This document shows positions 1 to 6,511 of a stretch of 31,463 nucleotides of DNA, piece by piece. Every line of letters starts with the position of its first letter. Within the stretch, counting starts at the first letter, position 1. The notes below the pieces were generated by a model. The model searched no databases and was not told the origin of the DNA. It saw nothing but the letters and a program-made list of their open reading frames with translations. The stretch is from the IMG/VR virus record IMGVR_UViG_3300025138_000198, positions 1 to 31,463 of that record; one strand, 5' to 3'. A program made the translations under genes and the position numbers. The DNA comes from a virus.

Positions 1-112
1 ATAAAAACTGACTTGCACCAGTTTTCCAACTTTCAAAAACCAATTTTTGATTATCTGTTGCTGGTTTAATAGCAACCATATTTTTACTTGTTATTTCTAA
101 TTTCTTACTCAT
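1..112 (-). CDS. phoH: PhoH-like ATPase, N-terminal fragment (runs off the window)
   Basis: The ATG at 112-110 opens a frame that continues without a stop to the window edge, giving about 37 residues. The visible part (VAIKPATDNQKLVFESW, then a Gly and a QFL stretch) resembles the segment just before the Walker A loop in phage PhoH proteins, where a TxxQ motif precedes the P-loop. The Walker motifs themselves lie outside the window, so the call rests on a short stretch. PhoH proteins are cytoplasmic P-loop ATPases common in marine phages, with no settled role. The start overlaps the stop of the upstream methyltransferase as ATGA, which suggests translational coupling. Confidence 0.5.
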   Translation of the reverse strand, partial: MSKKLEITSKNMVAIKPATDNQKLVFESWKTGASQFL

Positions 113-726
113 TTTTTACTCCACTTTACATAGTATCTTTTAGGGTTCTTCTTTCCATCATTATCTAAAACTGGAACACTGTCAACCTTGAACTCTACCA
201 AATCAAACCCATAACGATCTGTAAAGTATTTATTATGTTCTATACTCCAAGGAAAATATTCTACATTACTTGTAGATTTTAGGGCATTACCGCCTGGTGT
301 CCAATTATTAACCCCCATATTTTTAATATCATTTCTTCTAAGTCTAGTGCCAGTATTTTGTCTCCAAAAAATAACATCACCACTCTTAGTTATTTTACTT
401 AAATGTTTTATTTGCATTTCTACATATTCTTTATTATAAAAGTTTATACTACCTAATACCAGAAAAGTATCAAACTTTTTATGTGGTGTGTAATCTTCAA
501 ATTTTATCATCTCGTCTGCAGCTTCGTTGTATGGATCAATCCCATATAAATCATCAAAGTATGGTTTCCACATATTTGTACCACAACCTATATCTAATAT
601 TTTTGCATCTCTAGGAATCTTTCTTAAAAGTTCAAATCCAGTGTGTCTATATTTGTAATATAAACTTCTGATTCTAGTATCTATTGTGTGTCCATCTTTT
701 CCTAAATGAAACTGTTTAGAGTTCAT
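109..726 (-). CDS. class I SAM-dependent methyltransferase-like protein, paralogue 1
   Basis: This 205-residue protein carries the glycine-rich SAM-binding motif I (ILDIGCGTN, about residues 44-52), followed by an acidic end of strand 2 (YGIDPYN) and a motif near LVLGSINFY that fits the post-motif region of Rossmann-fold methyltransferases. A late IFWRQN stretch is also present in the next gene. The substrate is unknown: protein, nucleic acid, sugar or small molecule are all possible. It is one of four divergent relatives in the first 3.2 kb and is most similar to its immediate neighbour (723-1298), sharing the DIGCG, GIDPYN-EADE and IFWRQ blocks. It overlaps both neighbours by 4 bases. Confidence 0.75.
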   Translation of the reverse strand: MNSKQFHLGKDGHTIDTRIRSLYYKYRHTGFELLRKIPRDAKILDIGCGTNMWKPYFDDLYGIDPYNEAADEMIKFEDYTPHKKFDTFLVLGSINFYNKEYVEMQIKHLSKITKSGDVIFWRQNTGTRLRRNDIKNMGVNNWTPGGNALKSTSNVEYFPWSIEHNKYFTDRYGFDLVEFKVDSVPVLDNDGKKNPKRYYVKWSKK

Positions 727-1298
727 ATTTTAATCCACTTTGCATAGTATCTCAAACCTTTTAATTTAGAGGGATAATTAATACCACTCTCATCTTTAAA
801 ATCTACAAATTCAAACCCATATTTAAAACTAAAGTAATTATTATAGTTCCAATCCCAAGGAAAAAAACTTAAAGATTTTTCCTCTTCTGGTAGTCTATTA
901 ATTTTATTGTATCTAATATTTCTTTGTTCAAAAGCCTTCTTAAAGTTGGGATTATCTCCCATTGATTGTCGCCAAAAAATAATATCACCACTTTTAGTTA
1001 TTTCACTTAAATGTTTTATTTGTAATTCTATATAAGTTTCATCATAAAAATTTAAACTTCCTAATGCTAAAAATATATCAAAATTTTTGTGTGGTATATA
1101 ATCTTCAAATAATATTATTTCATCAGCTTCTTTATTATATGGATCTATCCCATATAAGTTTTTACAGTATGGTTTAAATAAATTATAACCACAACCAATA
1201 TCTAATATGTGAGCATCCTTATCAAACTCCTCTAATAACTTCCAACCAGTGTAAGTATACTTGTTATAATCTGGCACTTTTTTTTGTAAAAATGGCAT
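723..1298 (-). CDS. class I SAM-dependent methyltransferase-like protein, paralogue 2
   Basis: The 191-residue product is a clear paralogue of the gene at 109-726. Both share HILDIGCG/KILDIGCG, then a KPY block, LYGIDPYN, EDY-PHK-FD, LGS-NFY, QIKHLS-ITKSGD-IFWRQ and a C-terminal RYY-KW. It lacks the first about 20 residues of paralogue 1 and diverges between residues 110 and 150. The motif I glycines are intact, so SAM binding is plausible. No target-recognition domain is visible. Retention of two near neighbours rather than decay of one suggests distinct substrates. Its start abuts the stop of the FmdB-like gene at 1298. Confidence 0.75.
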   Translation of the reverse strand: MPFLQKKVPDYNKYTYTGWKLLEEFDKDAHILDIGCGYNLFKPYCKNLYGIDPYNKEADEIILFEDYIPHKNFDIFLALGSLNFYDETYIELQIKHLSEITKSGDIIFWRQSMGDNPNFKKAFEQRNIRYNKINRLPEEEKSLSFFPWDWNYNNYFSFKYGFEFVDFKDESGINYPSKLKGLRYYAKWIKI

Positions 1299-1678
1299 TA
1301 CTTATATGTGTGTCTACCACCAATAGTTTCTGTTTTGTTTAAGTTATGTTTAGTCGATACACTCACTGATGCTCCAGTTCTTTTCTGAATGACACCTCTT
1401 GCCTTTTTCTTAGCATTTGTTTCACCACTACCATATCTATCTGCAAGTGGTGAGTTTGGATGTGCTTCTGCAATCCTAGACATGTTCTCTTTGAAACCAT
1501 CATCTACCTTATGTGTTTTCCCCTCAATACCACCTACAATTGCAACAGGCATCAGAACTTGTCTCACATCTGGGTTCTCTTCTAAATACTTTTCTTTCTT
1601 TGCAATGCTCATAAAGTCTGTCCAGAGTTCCATCTGGTCTCCATGACATTCTTCTCTTTTAAATGTATATGTCGGCAT
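1298..1678 (-). CDS. FmdB-like small phage protein without a complete zinc ribbon
   Basis: This 126-residue basic protein begins MPTYTFK, the usual opening of FmdB-family proteins found in marine T4-like phages, and continues with a conserved-looking FMSIAKKEKYLEENPDVRQV segment. Typical bacterial FmdB proteins have a four-Cys zinc ribbon, but here only one Cys (in EECHGD) is present, so metal binding is doubtful. The C-terminal third is rich in Lys, Thr and Ser and probably flexible. A good Shine-Dalgarno (AGGAGA) lies about 8 bases before the ATG. It sits between two pairs of methyltransferase genes. Function is unknown. Confidence 0.6.
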   Translation of the reverse strand: MPTYTFKREECHGDQMELWTDFMSIAKKEKYLEENPDVRQVLMPVAIVGGIEGKTHKVDDGFKENMSRIAEAHPNSPLADRYGSGETNAKKKARGVIQKRTGASVSVSTKHNLNKTETIGGRHTYK

Positions 1679-1693
1679 AATTTTCTCCTATGT

Positions 1694-2377
1694 TTATATA
1701 TGTGTCCATCGCCACACATATCGAGGATTCTTTATCAAATCCTCACCATCTTGACACATTCCTATACTTTCTCTATGTTCTGGCACTTGTTGTTGTATTC
1801 TCCAATGGTCTTTTGTCATCAATCTTGTATCCGTGATACCAATACCATCTATCTGTGTTTTAAAACCAACCTCATCACCCAACATTGTAATGTTTTCTTC
1901 ATTCCATATTGTTCTCTTACTATTTGCATGTAATATAGCAGTTCCATCTTTTTTTAGTAGATACTTTATTACTTTAATAACTCTTCTATTATATTCCCAA
2001 TCCTCTGGCGCATCTAGTTCATAAACTGACCATGGGCCAAAACAAAATACAAAGTCTGCAACATTAGGTTTGAAGATATCAGGCAAAGTATTTACATCTC
2101 TTTGTAAATCTACTTGTGGTAAATGTGTAAGGTCTACACCAATAACATTTCTTACAATCGGTTTGAAATAGTTAGCACCACACCCCAGATCAATAACTAA
2201 ATCTGGTTTATGTGCCGCTATCTCATTTGCTAACTTTTCACCAGAGAGAGTTCTGTATTTTGGTAGGTTTTGTCTAGTATCAAAATCCACTGGATTTGTA
2301 TATCTCTCTCTAACATCATCTATTTCTACACCACTAATATTTCTTTTTTGATGTAGTCTGGAATCATAATCGTTCAT
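1694..2377 (-). CDS. class I SAM-dependent methyltransferase-like protein, paralogue 3
   Basis: A 227-residue protein with a SAM-binding motif I (LVIDLGCGANYFKP, about residues 60-73), then VIGVDLTHL (strand 2 acid), DFVFCFGPWSVYEL (motif IV region) and LLKKDGTAILHAN (post-motif strand). The CGANYFKP block resembles CGANKFKE of the next gene and CGYNLFKP of paralogue 2, so the four genes form one family. Its start overlaps the neighbour's stop as ATGA at 2374-2377. The methyl acceptor cannot be read from the sequence. Confidence 0.75.
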   Translation of the reverse strand: MNDYDSRLHQKRNISGVEIDDVRERYTNPVDFDTRQNLPKYRTLSGEKLANEIAAHKPDLVIDLGCGANYFKPIVRNVIGVDLTHLPQVDLQRDVNTLPDIFKPNVADFVFCFGPWSVYELDAPEDWEYNRRVIKVIKYLLKKDGTAILHANSKRTIWNEENITMLGDEVGFKTQIDGIGITDTRLMTKDHWRIQQQVPEHRESIGMCQDGEDLIKNPRYVWRWTHI

Positions 2378-3177
2378 CGTGCCATCTCAAAGTGCATCCT
2401 TGGTCTTACCCTAGTTTCACCCTCAATATACCATTCATGATTATGCCTTCTGTTCCATTCATTTACTACAACATCTTGCACATTTCCAGAGAGTTTAAAT
2501 GGATCACATCTTGGGTCAGTTACCACAGAATCTTCTGGCGCTTTAACACCTAATTGTAAGTAGCCTGGCTCCTTCTCTAAATTACTTGTAACACCGTCAT
2601 AATACATTTGTAAATGTTCATCTGTCATCATACTTACATCTGTATGTTCTACTTCTATGTTTATAACATCCATGTTAAATTCTTTTGCCCAGAAGTGAAC
2701 CTCATCAAATGTCCACTGATAATATGGATATCCTGCTTTCTTAGCTCTTTTATCATCGCCTGGCCCACCTGGCCTTGCATGTCCAAATATTCTTGGTGAC
2801 ATCTTTGTAAAGATATCAAAGTTCATATACATATCTTCCATAGTTCCAAAGTTAAATGTTCCTACACAGTATATCATATCAAACTTTGGATGTTCTTTTA
2901 GATAAAAGTTTCTAACATTATCTACAATGTCAGGCCCAGTGGAATGTCCAAAGTCACGATATTCTAAAAGATCGATGCCCGTAAGCCCAGAGATATGTTC
3001 TTTAAATTTATTTGCACCACAACCAACATCTAAAACACTATTTGGTTTTACTTTTTCATTTATATACTTTACGCCTGGCGCTCCAGTGATACTTCTGTAC
3101 ATAGAAAAGTTTCTTAACACTGGATTAGAGAAATCTGAAAAGTGTCTTTTTAAATTACTTATTTCTGTTTTGTTCAT
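2374..3177 (-). CDS. class I SAM-dependent methyltransferase-like protein, paralogue 4
   Basis: This is the longest of the four relatives at 267 residues. Motif I is SVLDVGCGANKFKE (about residues 47-60), followed by LTGIDLLEY and FDMIYCVGTFNF, matching the order seen in the other three. A C-terminal extension of about 70 residues ending in a charged HEWYIEGETRVRPRMHFEMA tail is unique to this copy and may bind a partner or substrate. It overlaps the upstream coiled-coil gene by 23 bases and the downstream paralogue by 4, so the cluster reads as one transcript. Confidence 0.75.
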   Translation of the reverse strand: MNKTEISNLKRHFSDFSNPVLRNFSMYRSITGAPGVKYINEKVKPNSVLDVGCGANKFKEHISGLTGIDLLEYRDFGHSTGPDIVDNVRNFYLKEHPKFDMIYCVGTFNFGTMEDMYMNFDIFTKMSPRIFGHARPGGPGDDKRAKKAGYPYYQWTFDEVHFWAKEFNMDVINIEVEHTDVSMMTDEHLQMYYDGVTSNLEKEPGYLQLGVKAPEDSVVTDPRCDPFKLSGNVQDVVVNEWNRRHNHEWYIEGETRVRPRMHFEMAR

Positions 3178-3394
3178 CTACTACCTCATAATGTTCGCCA
3201 GTGTTTCCATTTTGGCCAATAATATCCATTCTTCTCGTATGTTCTTCTTCGTTGTTATCCCATTTTAGTTGATTATTTTCATCCACTAATTCTTTTATTC
3301 TTTTAAGTAAAGTATACTTTTCTTTTGTTAATTCTGCAATCTCAAGCTGATACATTTCAGCTGAAGATATACCATTCTGGTTGTTTTCTTCCAT
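3155..3394 (-). CDS. small coiled-coil protein, unknown function
   Basis: The 79-residue product has a short polar N-terminus, then a heptad-like helix (LEIAELTKEKYTLLKRIKEL, about residues 17-36) and an acidic, Asn-rich tail. It is likely a soluble dimeric coiled coil. A Shine-Dalgarno (AAAGG, 8 bases before the ATG) supports the start at 3394 even though this overlaps the upstream gene by 38 bases. No family was recognised. Confidence 0.6.
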   Translation of the reverse strand: MEENNQNGISSAEMYQLEIAELTKEKYTLLKRIKELVDENNQLKWDNNEEEHTRRMDIIGQNGNTGEHYEVVDEQNRNK

Positions 3395-3911
3395 TTACTT
3401 TACCTTTCCATGTAGCAAAACTTTTCTTCTCATGTATATAGTAGGTATGATAAGCCTTAATAGGATTGCCTGGCACTTTACAGTACTCTGGCATACATTG
3501 AGGCATCTCTGTTAAACCTTTCTTATCACATAAGTTATGCGGCGCTCTCTGCAACCAAAGAGATGGTTTACTGGCACCGTGTATTTTGCCATATCTATAT
3601 GTGTATTCTGCAAGTGTAGCCATGTACAAAAAATAGAGGTAATAATAATTACTTCTACTTACTCTTGCCCAAACTGCTGAGGGATGGTTTACATGACCTG
3701 CTTTATAAAGATTATTTTCTCTTTCGTCATGCAATTTCCATCTTTTTATTTTATGATTATTTTTAGTTCTACCTATATACAATTCACCATCTAACAATCT
3801 ATGCGCTGTAGATAACAGTTGTGCATACTCCGTACACATCTTAACAACATGTTTGTCTAGATGCATAGAGGCACTAACTGATGGATCTTTGTCTAAGTAA
3901 AATATATTCAT
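3357..3911 (-). CDS. conserved phage protein of unknown function (MNIFYLDKDP... type)
   Basis: This 184-residue protein opens MNIFYLDKDPSVSASMHLDKHVVKM, which matches a widespread family of phage proteins that carry a conserved DKHVVKM and QLLSTAHR near the N-terminus. The conserved His, Asp and Lys residues suggest an enzyme, but I do not know a demonstrated activity. A GAGG ribosome site sits 5 bases before the ATG and lies within a hairpin (3915-3942). It is the first gene after a strong sigma70-like promoter at 4037-4065, with a leader of about 120 bases, so it is probably expressed early. Confidence 0.75.
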   Translation of the reverse strand: MNIFYLDKDPSVSASMHLDKHVVKMCTEYAQLLSTAHRLLDGELYIGRTKNNHKIKRWKLHDERENNLYKAGHVNHPSAVWARVSRSNYYYLYFLYMATLAEYTYRYGKIHGASKPSLWLQRAPHNLCDKKGLTEMPQCMPEYCKVPGNPIKAYHTYYIHEKKSFATWKGKVNGRKQPEWYIFS

Positions 3912-3914
3912 ATC

Positions 3915-3942
3915 GTCCTCATATAAAATAGGACTTGAGGAC
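3915..3942 (-). promoter_or_regulatory. leader hairpin covering the ribosome-binding site of the 3357-3911 gene
   Basis: On the minus strand GTCCTCA and TGAGGAC form a perfect 7-bp stem with a 14-base loop. The 3' arm contains the GAGGA Shine-Dalgarno of the gene that starts at 3911, so folding would hide it. A second small hairpin (CAAATG-TCAAG-CATTTG) lies at 3951-3967 in the same leader. The pairing is seen directly; translational control is inferred. Confidence 0.5.
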
Positions 3943-4036
3943 TCTCAATCCAAATGTCAAGCATTTGATATCTCATATTATAATTCTCATCATCATATAC
4001 CCCTAACTATAGTTATCGCCTATTTTAATTATATAA

Positions 4037-4065
4037 ATCATATCATACAATTGAAGAATTGTCAA
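4037..4065 (-). promoter_or_regulatory. sigma70-like promoter for the 3357-3911 gene
   Basis: On the minus strand TTGACA (4065-4060) is followed by a 17-base spacer and TATGAT (4042-4037). The -35 is a perfect consensus and the -10 matches 5 of 6 positions. Predicted transcription starts near 4030 and leads into the 3357-3911 gene and the methyltransferase cluster. It sits immediately past the stop of the gene at 4069-4272, in the 157-base gap that otherwise holds only leader hairpins. Confidence 0.8.
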
Positions 4066-4068
4066 GTA

Positions 4069-4272
4069 CTATTTTGTTTTTAATACCCATATAACTTTTT
4101 CTTCGCCTGTAACTTCATTTATCAAAGGAATTGCTGGTACATTTGGATTTCTAGTTTTATAATCCATTTCCCATCTATATCCTTGTTCATATTGTTTATT
4201 CGCTGTTTTAAAAAATTCAAAATTATCATACATAAAACTACCTAGCATTGATGCAATTATTGTTTCAATCAT
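4069..4272 (-). CDS. small protein with hydrophobic N-terminus, unknown function
   Basis: The 67-residue product starts MIETIIASMLGSFMYDNFEFF, a short hydrophobic helix that could sit in or on the membrane, then a charged soluble part. The start codon directly abuts the TAA of the SleB-type hydrolase gene, and the GGGAG ribosome site is embedded in that gene's last codons, so the two are translationally coupled. Pairing with a cell-wall hydrolase makes a lysis role possible, but nothing diagnostic of a holin (such as several TM segments) is seen. Confidence 0.6.
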   Translation of the reverse strand: MIETIIASMLGSFMYDNFEFFKTANKQYEQGYRWEMDYKTRNPNVPAIPLINEVTGEEKVIWVLKTK

Positions 4273-4746
4273 TTATTTCTCCCACCTATAAAATATGTGA
4301 TTTTGTATCACCTTGGTTTTTGTTTTTGTAGCTGCCCATTCTGGTAGTACATAATCTGCATGATAATGAGTTGCCCCACTAACGGTAGGTTTGAGTTTCC
4401 CATTGAGTACACCATTTGCAACCCATGTAGCGATTACATATGCATTATGTTCTTTTATCTCATCACCTTTTCCGTCACAATACCAACTAAACTGACATCT
4501 GTGTTTTACTGGAAAATACTTTCTTTTGTATTTAGGGATTGTTGGGTCTTTTCTTGTTTTCCAAGATTCTCTAACTGGGCCTTGTTTTACAACTTCGCAT
4601 ACAGTATTAGGATATCTTGTATCTGCAACTCTATTCATTACAACTTCTGCAACTGCTATTTGTCCATCTATTGATTGATTCTTTGCCTCGTGATACACAT
4701 TAGATGCTAAACAAATAAGTGCAGTACTAAGTATTTCTGTTACCAT
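4273..4746 (-). CDS. SleB/CwlJ-type cell wall hydrolase (Hydrolase_2 family)
   Basis: The 157-residue protein matches the SleB/CwlJ lytic-transglycosylase-like family: LASNVYHEAKNQSIDGQIAV near residues 13-32 with the expected catalytic Glu in YHEA, followed by VVMNRV, a CQFSWYCDGKGDE block and a late GATHYHADYVLPEW. These are the standard family landmarks in the right order. The protein would cleave peptidoglycan and is the best endolysin candidate in the window. A hydrophobic start (ILSTALICLAS) may act as an export signal or be part of the fold. GGAG lies 5 bases before the ATG. It overlaps the upstream gene by 20 bases. Confidence 0.88.
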   Translation of the reverse strand: MVTEILSTALICLASNVYHEAKNQSIDGQIAVAEVVMNRVADTRYPNTVCEVVKQGPVRESWKTRKDPTIPKYKRKYFPVKHRCQFSWYCDGKGDEIKEHNAYVIATWVANGVLNGKLKPTVSGATHYHADYVLPEWAATKTKTKVIQNHIFYRWEK

Positions 4747-5176
4747 TTTTACTCCATTCTTTATATTTGATCAGAAGAGACTCTTGCATCCTATAAGCCT
4801 GTCTTTCCCACGGTTGTCTACAATATTCGTAGTTACTATAATCGTACCCTCTCCAATATACTTCCGATCCTGCTGAGTTTTTATCTTTCAACATTCCTTT
4901 AGCGTATTGCATTACATGTACCATTTCGTGAGCGACACAAGTTATTAGGTCATCTCCTTCTAATCCTTTTTCAATATCAATTTCAAAATGATTTCTATAA
5001 TTGCCAATAGAGCAAAGTCCATCACAATTTGTTTCTTCTTTCAATTTTATGAGATTTATTTCTACATCAAGAGTTCTGAATCTTGGGAGCATTTCTTCTA
5101 TACAAAAGTATGCAACTTCCCTAACAAGATTTCTCTTGGACTTTGTACTACCCTCTACTGTAACACAGTTATACAT
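4727..5176 (-). CDS. HExxH zinc metalloprotease-like protein
   Basis: This 149-residue protein carries VAHEMVHVMQYAKG with H83, E84 and H87 as the zinc and catalytic residues, and a downstream PWERQAY (E124) that could supply the third ligand, as in gluzincin-type or SprT-like minimal proteases. There is no signal peptide, so it probably acts in the cytoplasm or in a particle. It is followed by the SleB-type hydrolase with a 20-base overlap. The start at 5176 has AGGTG 7 bases upstream. The substrate is unknown. Confidence 0.75.
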   Translation of the reverse strand: MYNCVTVEGSTKSKRNLVREVAYFCIEEMLPRFRTLDVEINLIKLKEETNCDGLCSIGNYRNHFEIDIEKGLEGDDLITCVAHEMVHVMQYAKGMLKDKNSAGSEVYWRGYDYSNYEYCRQPWERQAYRMQESLLIKYKEWSKNGNRNT

Positions 5177-5202
5177 TTAATCACCTAATATTTAGTCATT
5201 AT

Positions 5203-5238
5203 AAAAAGTGTAGGGGAGGCAATTATTTCCCCCCCTAC
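5203..5238 (-). terminator. intrinsic terminator hairpin upstream of the metalloprotease-like gene
   Basis: Read on the minus strand, GTAGGGG (5238-5232) pairs with CCCCTAC (5216-5210), extended by two further G-C pairs after a mismatch, and is followed after three bases by TTTTT (5207-5203). This is a standard rho-independent terminator. It would end transcripts coming from the small genes at 5.3-5.9 kb about 25 bases before the next gene starts at 5176. Confidence 0.7.
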
Positions 5239-5332
5239 TGACACAATCTAATCACATTATACTCATCATATATTGATTGTGTCGTCTGCTGTCCTCTTTT
5301 GATGATGAGATATGAGAGGCGAGGACATCAGA
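5203..5332 (-). ncRNA. candidate structured RNA or structured 3' UTR ending at a terminator
   Basis: The 161-base gap at 5177-5337 contains three consecutive inverted repeats on the minus strand: a 12-bp stem with one mismatch (5321-5332 with 5285-5296), a perfect 9-bp stem GACACAATC/GATTGTGTC (5240-5248 with 5275-5283), and the terminator hairpin with its T run. No credible reading frame fills the gap. The arrangement could be a phage small RNA or a processed 3' end. No known family was recognised, and a promoter of its own was not found. Confidence 0.4.
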
Positions 5333-5337
5333 AACCA

Positions 5338-5442
5338 TTAATCCATACAACCTTGCATCAAACCTTCTGTAGCGCAAGGGTCTTCAATATATCCTACTAG
5401 TGCAATACAAGCAAGGATTACAAAAAATAAACCGATCTTCAT
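5338..5442 (-). CDS. 34-residue membrane or secreted peptide
   Basis: A short gene with a strong ribosome site: AGGAG lies 7 bases before the ATG at 5442. The peptide begins MKIGLFFVILACIALVGYIE, a typical signal or single membrane helix with a Cys at position 12, followed by a short acidic tail with two Cys (DPCATE, QGCMD). It could be a lipoprotein-like peptide, because Leu-Ala-Cys precedes Ile, but the usual small residues around the Cys are not all there. Codon use and tight packing behind the 5453-5656 gene support coding. Function unknown. Confidence 0.6.
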   Translation of the reverse strand: MKIGLFFVILACIALVGYIEDPCATEGLMQGCMD

Positions 5443-5452
5443 AATAAAACTC

Positions 5453-5656
5453 CTAATAAGGTACATAATCTAAATCTGTTCCATATTCAAAATGTCCATT
5501 GTCCATATCGAATACACACTGATTGACTAACTTGGCCCAAATCTCTGGAACAGCAATACCTTCTTTCTGTCCAACTTTTTCGCACAACTCAATCTTTGTA
5601 ATTTTTGCAGAACCAAACTTTCCGATTACTGCATCACCAATTTTCAATTTAACCAT
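5453..5656 (-). CDS. small conserved-looking protein, unknown function
   Basis: The start is set at the ATG at 5656 (MVKLKIGDAVIGKFG), because TGAGG lies about 7 bases before it; the ATG at 5668 lacks such a site. This gives 67 residues, predicted mostly beta, with a basic start and acidic end (FEYGTDLDYVPY). The KIGDAVIGKFGSAKITKIEL segment looks like a small SH3- or Tudor-like barrel, which is only an impression. It overlaps the upstream gene by 8 bases. Confidence 0.65.
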   Translation of the reverse strand: MVKLKIGDAVIGKFGSAKITKIELCEKVGQKEGIAVPEIWAKLVNQCVFDMDNGHFEYGTDLDYVPY

Positions 5657-5870
5657 TTTGAACCTCACTGTAAAATTCTTCTAGTTGTTCTTCCAACCCC
5701 ATGTCGGAATCAAACCCAACTAAATCTAAACAGATATCACCTTTTCTTTGTGAAACCATTGTCATTGCAACAGCATCTGAAACTGAAATGGGTGTTCCCA
5801 TTTTTAGATAGTTAGTCATCTTGTCCATGAATAACTCTGTTAGTGCCCAATAGTAATTTTTAACTTTCAT
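5649..5870 (-). CDS. small acidic protein, unknown function
   Basis: The chosen start (MKVKNYYWALTELFM, ATG at 5870) has AGAGGA about 6 bases upstream, while the ATGs at 5888 and 5885 have none. The 73-residue product is helical in look with an acidic C-terminus (DMGLEEQLEEFYSEVQ). It is the first gene behind the promoter at 5902-5930, with a leader of roughly 25 bases. No family recognised. Confidence 0.65.
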   Translation of the reverse strand: MKVKNYYWALTELFMDKMTNYLKMGTPISVSDAVAMTMVSQRKGDICLDLVGFDSDMGLEEQLEEFYSEVQNG

Positions 5871-5901
5871 ATTATTTCCTCTCATCATTGATTATGTATA
5901 T

Positions 5902-5930
5902 ACTATACCATGAAAAGAGGGCGTTGTCAA
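5902..5930 (-). promoter_or_regulatory. sigma70-like promoter for the small genes at 5.9-5.3 kb
   Basis: TTGACA (5930-5925), a 17-base spacer and TATAGT (5907-5902) on the minus strand match the host housekeeping consensus at 11 of 12 positions. The predicted start lies near 5895, giving a leader of about 25 bases ahead of the ATG at 5870. Transcripts from here would end at the terminator at 5203-5238. Confidence 0.85.
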
Positions 5931-5962
5931 CCCCTAAAATAAACCCTTGATAATACAGCGTT

Positions 5963-6511
5963 TTATCCTACTCCGTTAGCCGAGCCAGACGCTTGTGGGT
6001 ACGAATCACTTGCAACGATTCGGTTTCCTTGTCTGTCGTAGGCTATTTTAGGAGCATTTGGATCTGGAATCATAAAACCATCATTCCAACCAAATGCCTC
6101 TTTTACTACATCAGCAGATAGTCCTTTATAGATTCTGTGCAAGGCTTTGTCTTTAGCACCATTTAGTACTCTTGCTTCTCCAGCAGACAATCCCTCTAAC
6201 AACTGAATATACATATACTCTCTTTTATTCTGTGTAATATGTCTATCAGCACCTTTGATGAAGTGCCACAACTTTTTTGATTCTGTAGCAAGTCTAGTAT
6301 GTTCTGTACCATCTGGCGCATCATTTACTTCAAATGGAACGTCACCCTCTGGAATTGCCCACTCGATTTTAGGATCAAATGATGATTTGATAACCATCTT
6401 TAATCCAGCTGTATTGTACTTTTTAAGAAGTTGTACTTTTTCTTTTTTAGTTTTTGCTTTATGAACTTTATCTAAAATCTCATGATAAAGTAATGTTATG
6501 TCATCGGCCAT
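5963..6511 (-). CDS. conserved T4-like marine phage protein, unknown function
   Basis: The 182-residue product has a helical N-terminus (ITLLYHEILDKVHKAKTKKEKVQLLKKY), a central segment with WHFIKGADRHITQNKREYMYIQLLEGLSAGEA, and a Gly/Ser/Pro-rich tail. I recognise this layout from conserved hypothetical proteins of T4-like marine phages, which are typically close to the DNA-replication genes as here. No catalytic motif is evident. GGAG lies about 8 bases before the ATG, and the gene directly follows RNase H with no gap. Confidence 0.7.
   Translation of the reverse strand: MADDITLLYHEILDKVHKAKTKKEKVQLLKKYNTAGLKMVIKSSFDPKIEWAIPEGDVPFEVNDAPDGTEHTRLATESKKLWHFIKGADRHITQNKREYMYIQLLEGLSAGEARVLNGAKDKALHRIYKGLSADVVKEAFGWNDGFMIPDPNAPKIAYDRQGNRIVASDSYPQASGSANGVG

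Noticed and set aside
1298-1678. Zinc ribbon in the FmdB-like protein
   Set aside because: Only one Cys remains, so a four-Cys zinc site cannot form.
3943-3960. Second TTGACA at 3960-3955
   Set aside because: No -10-like hexamer at the right distance; it lies inside the leader of the promoter at 4037-4065.
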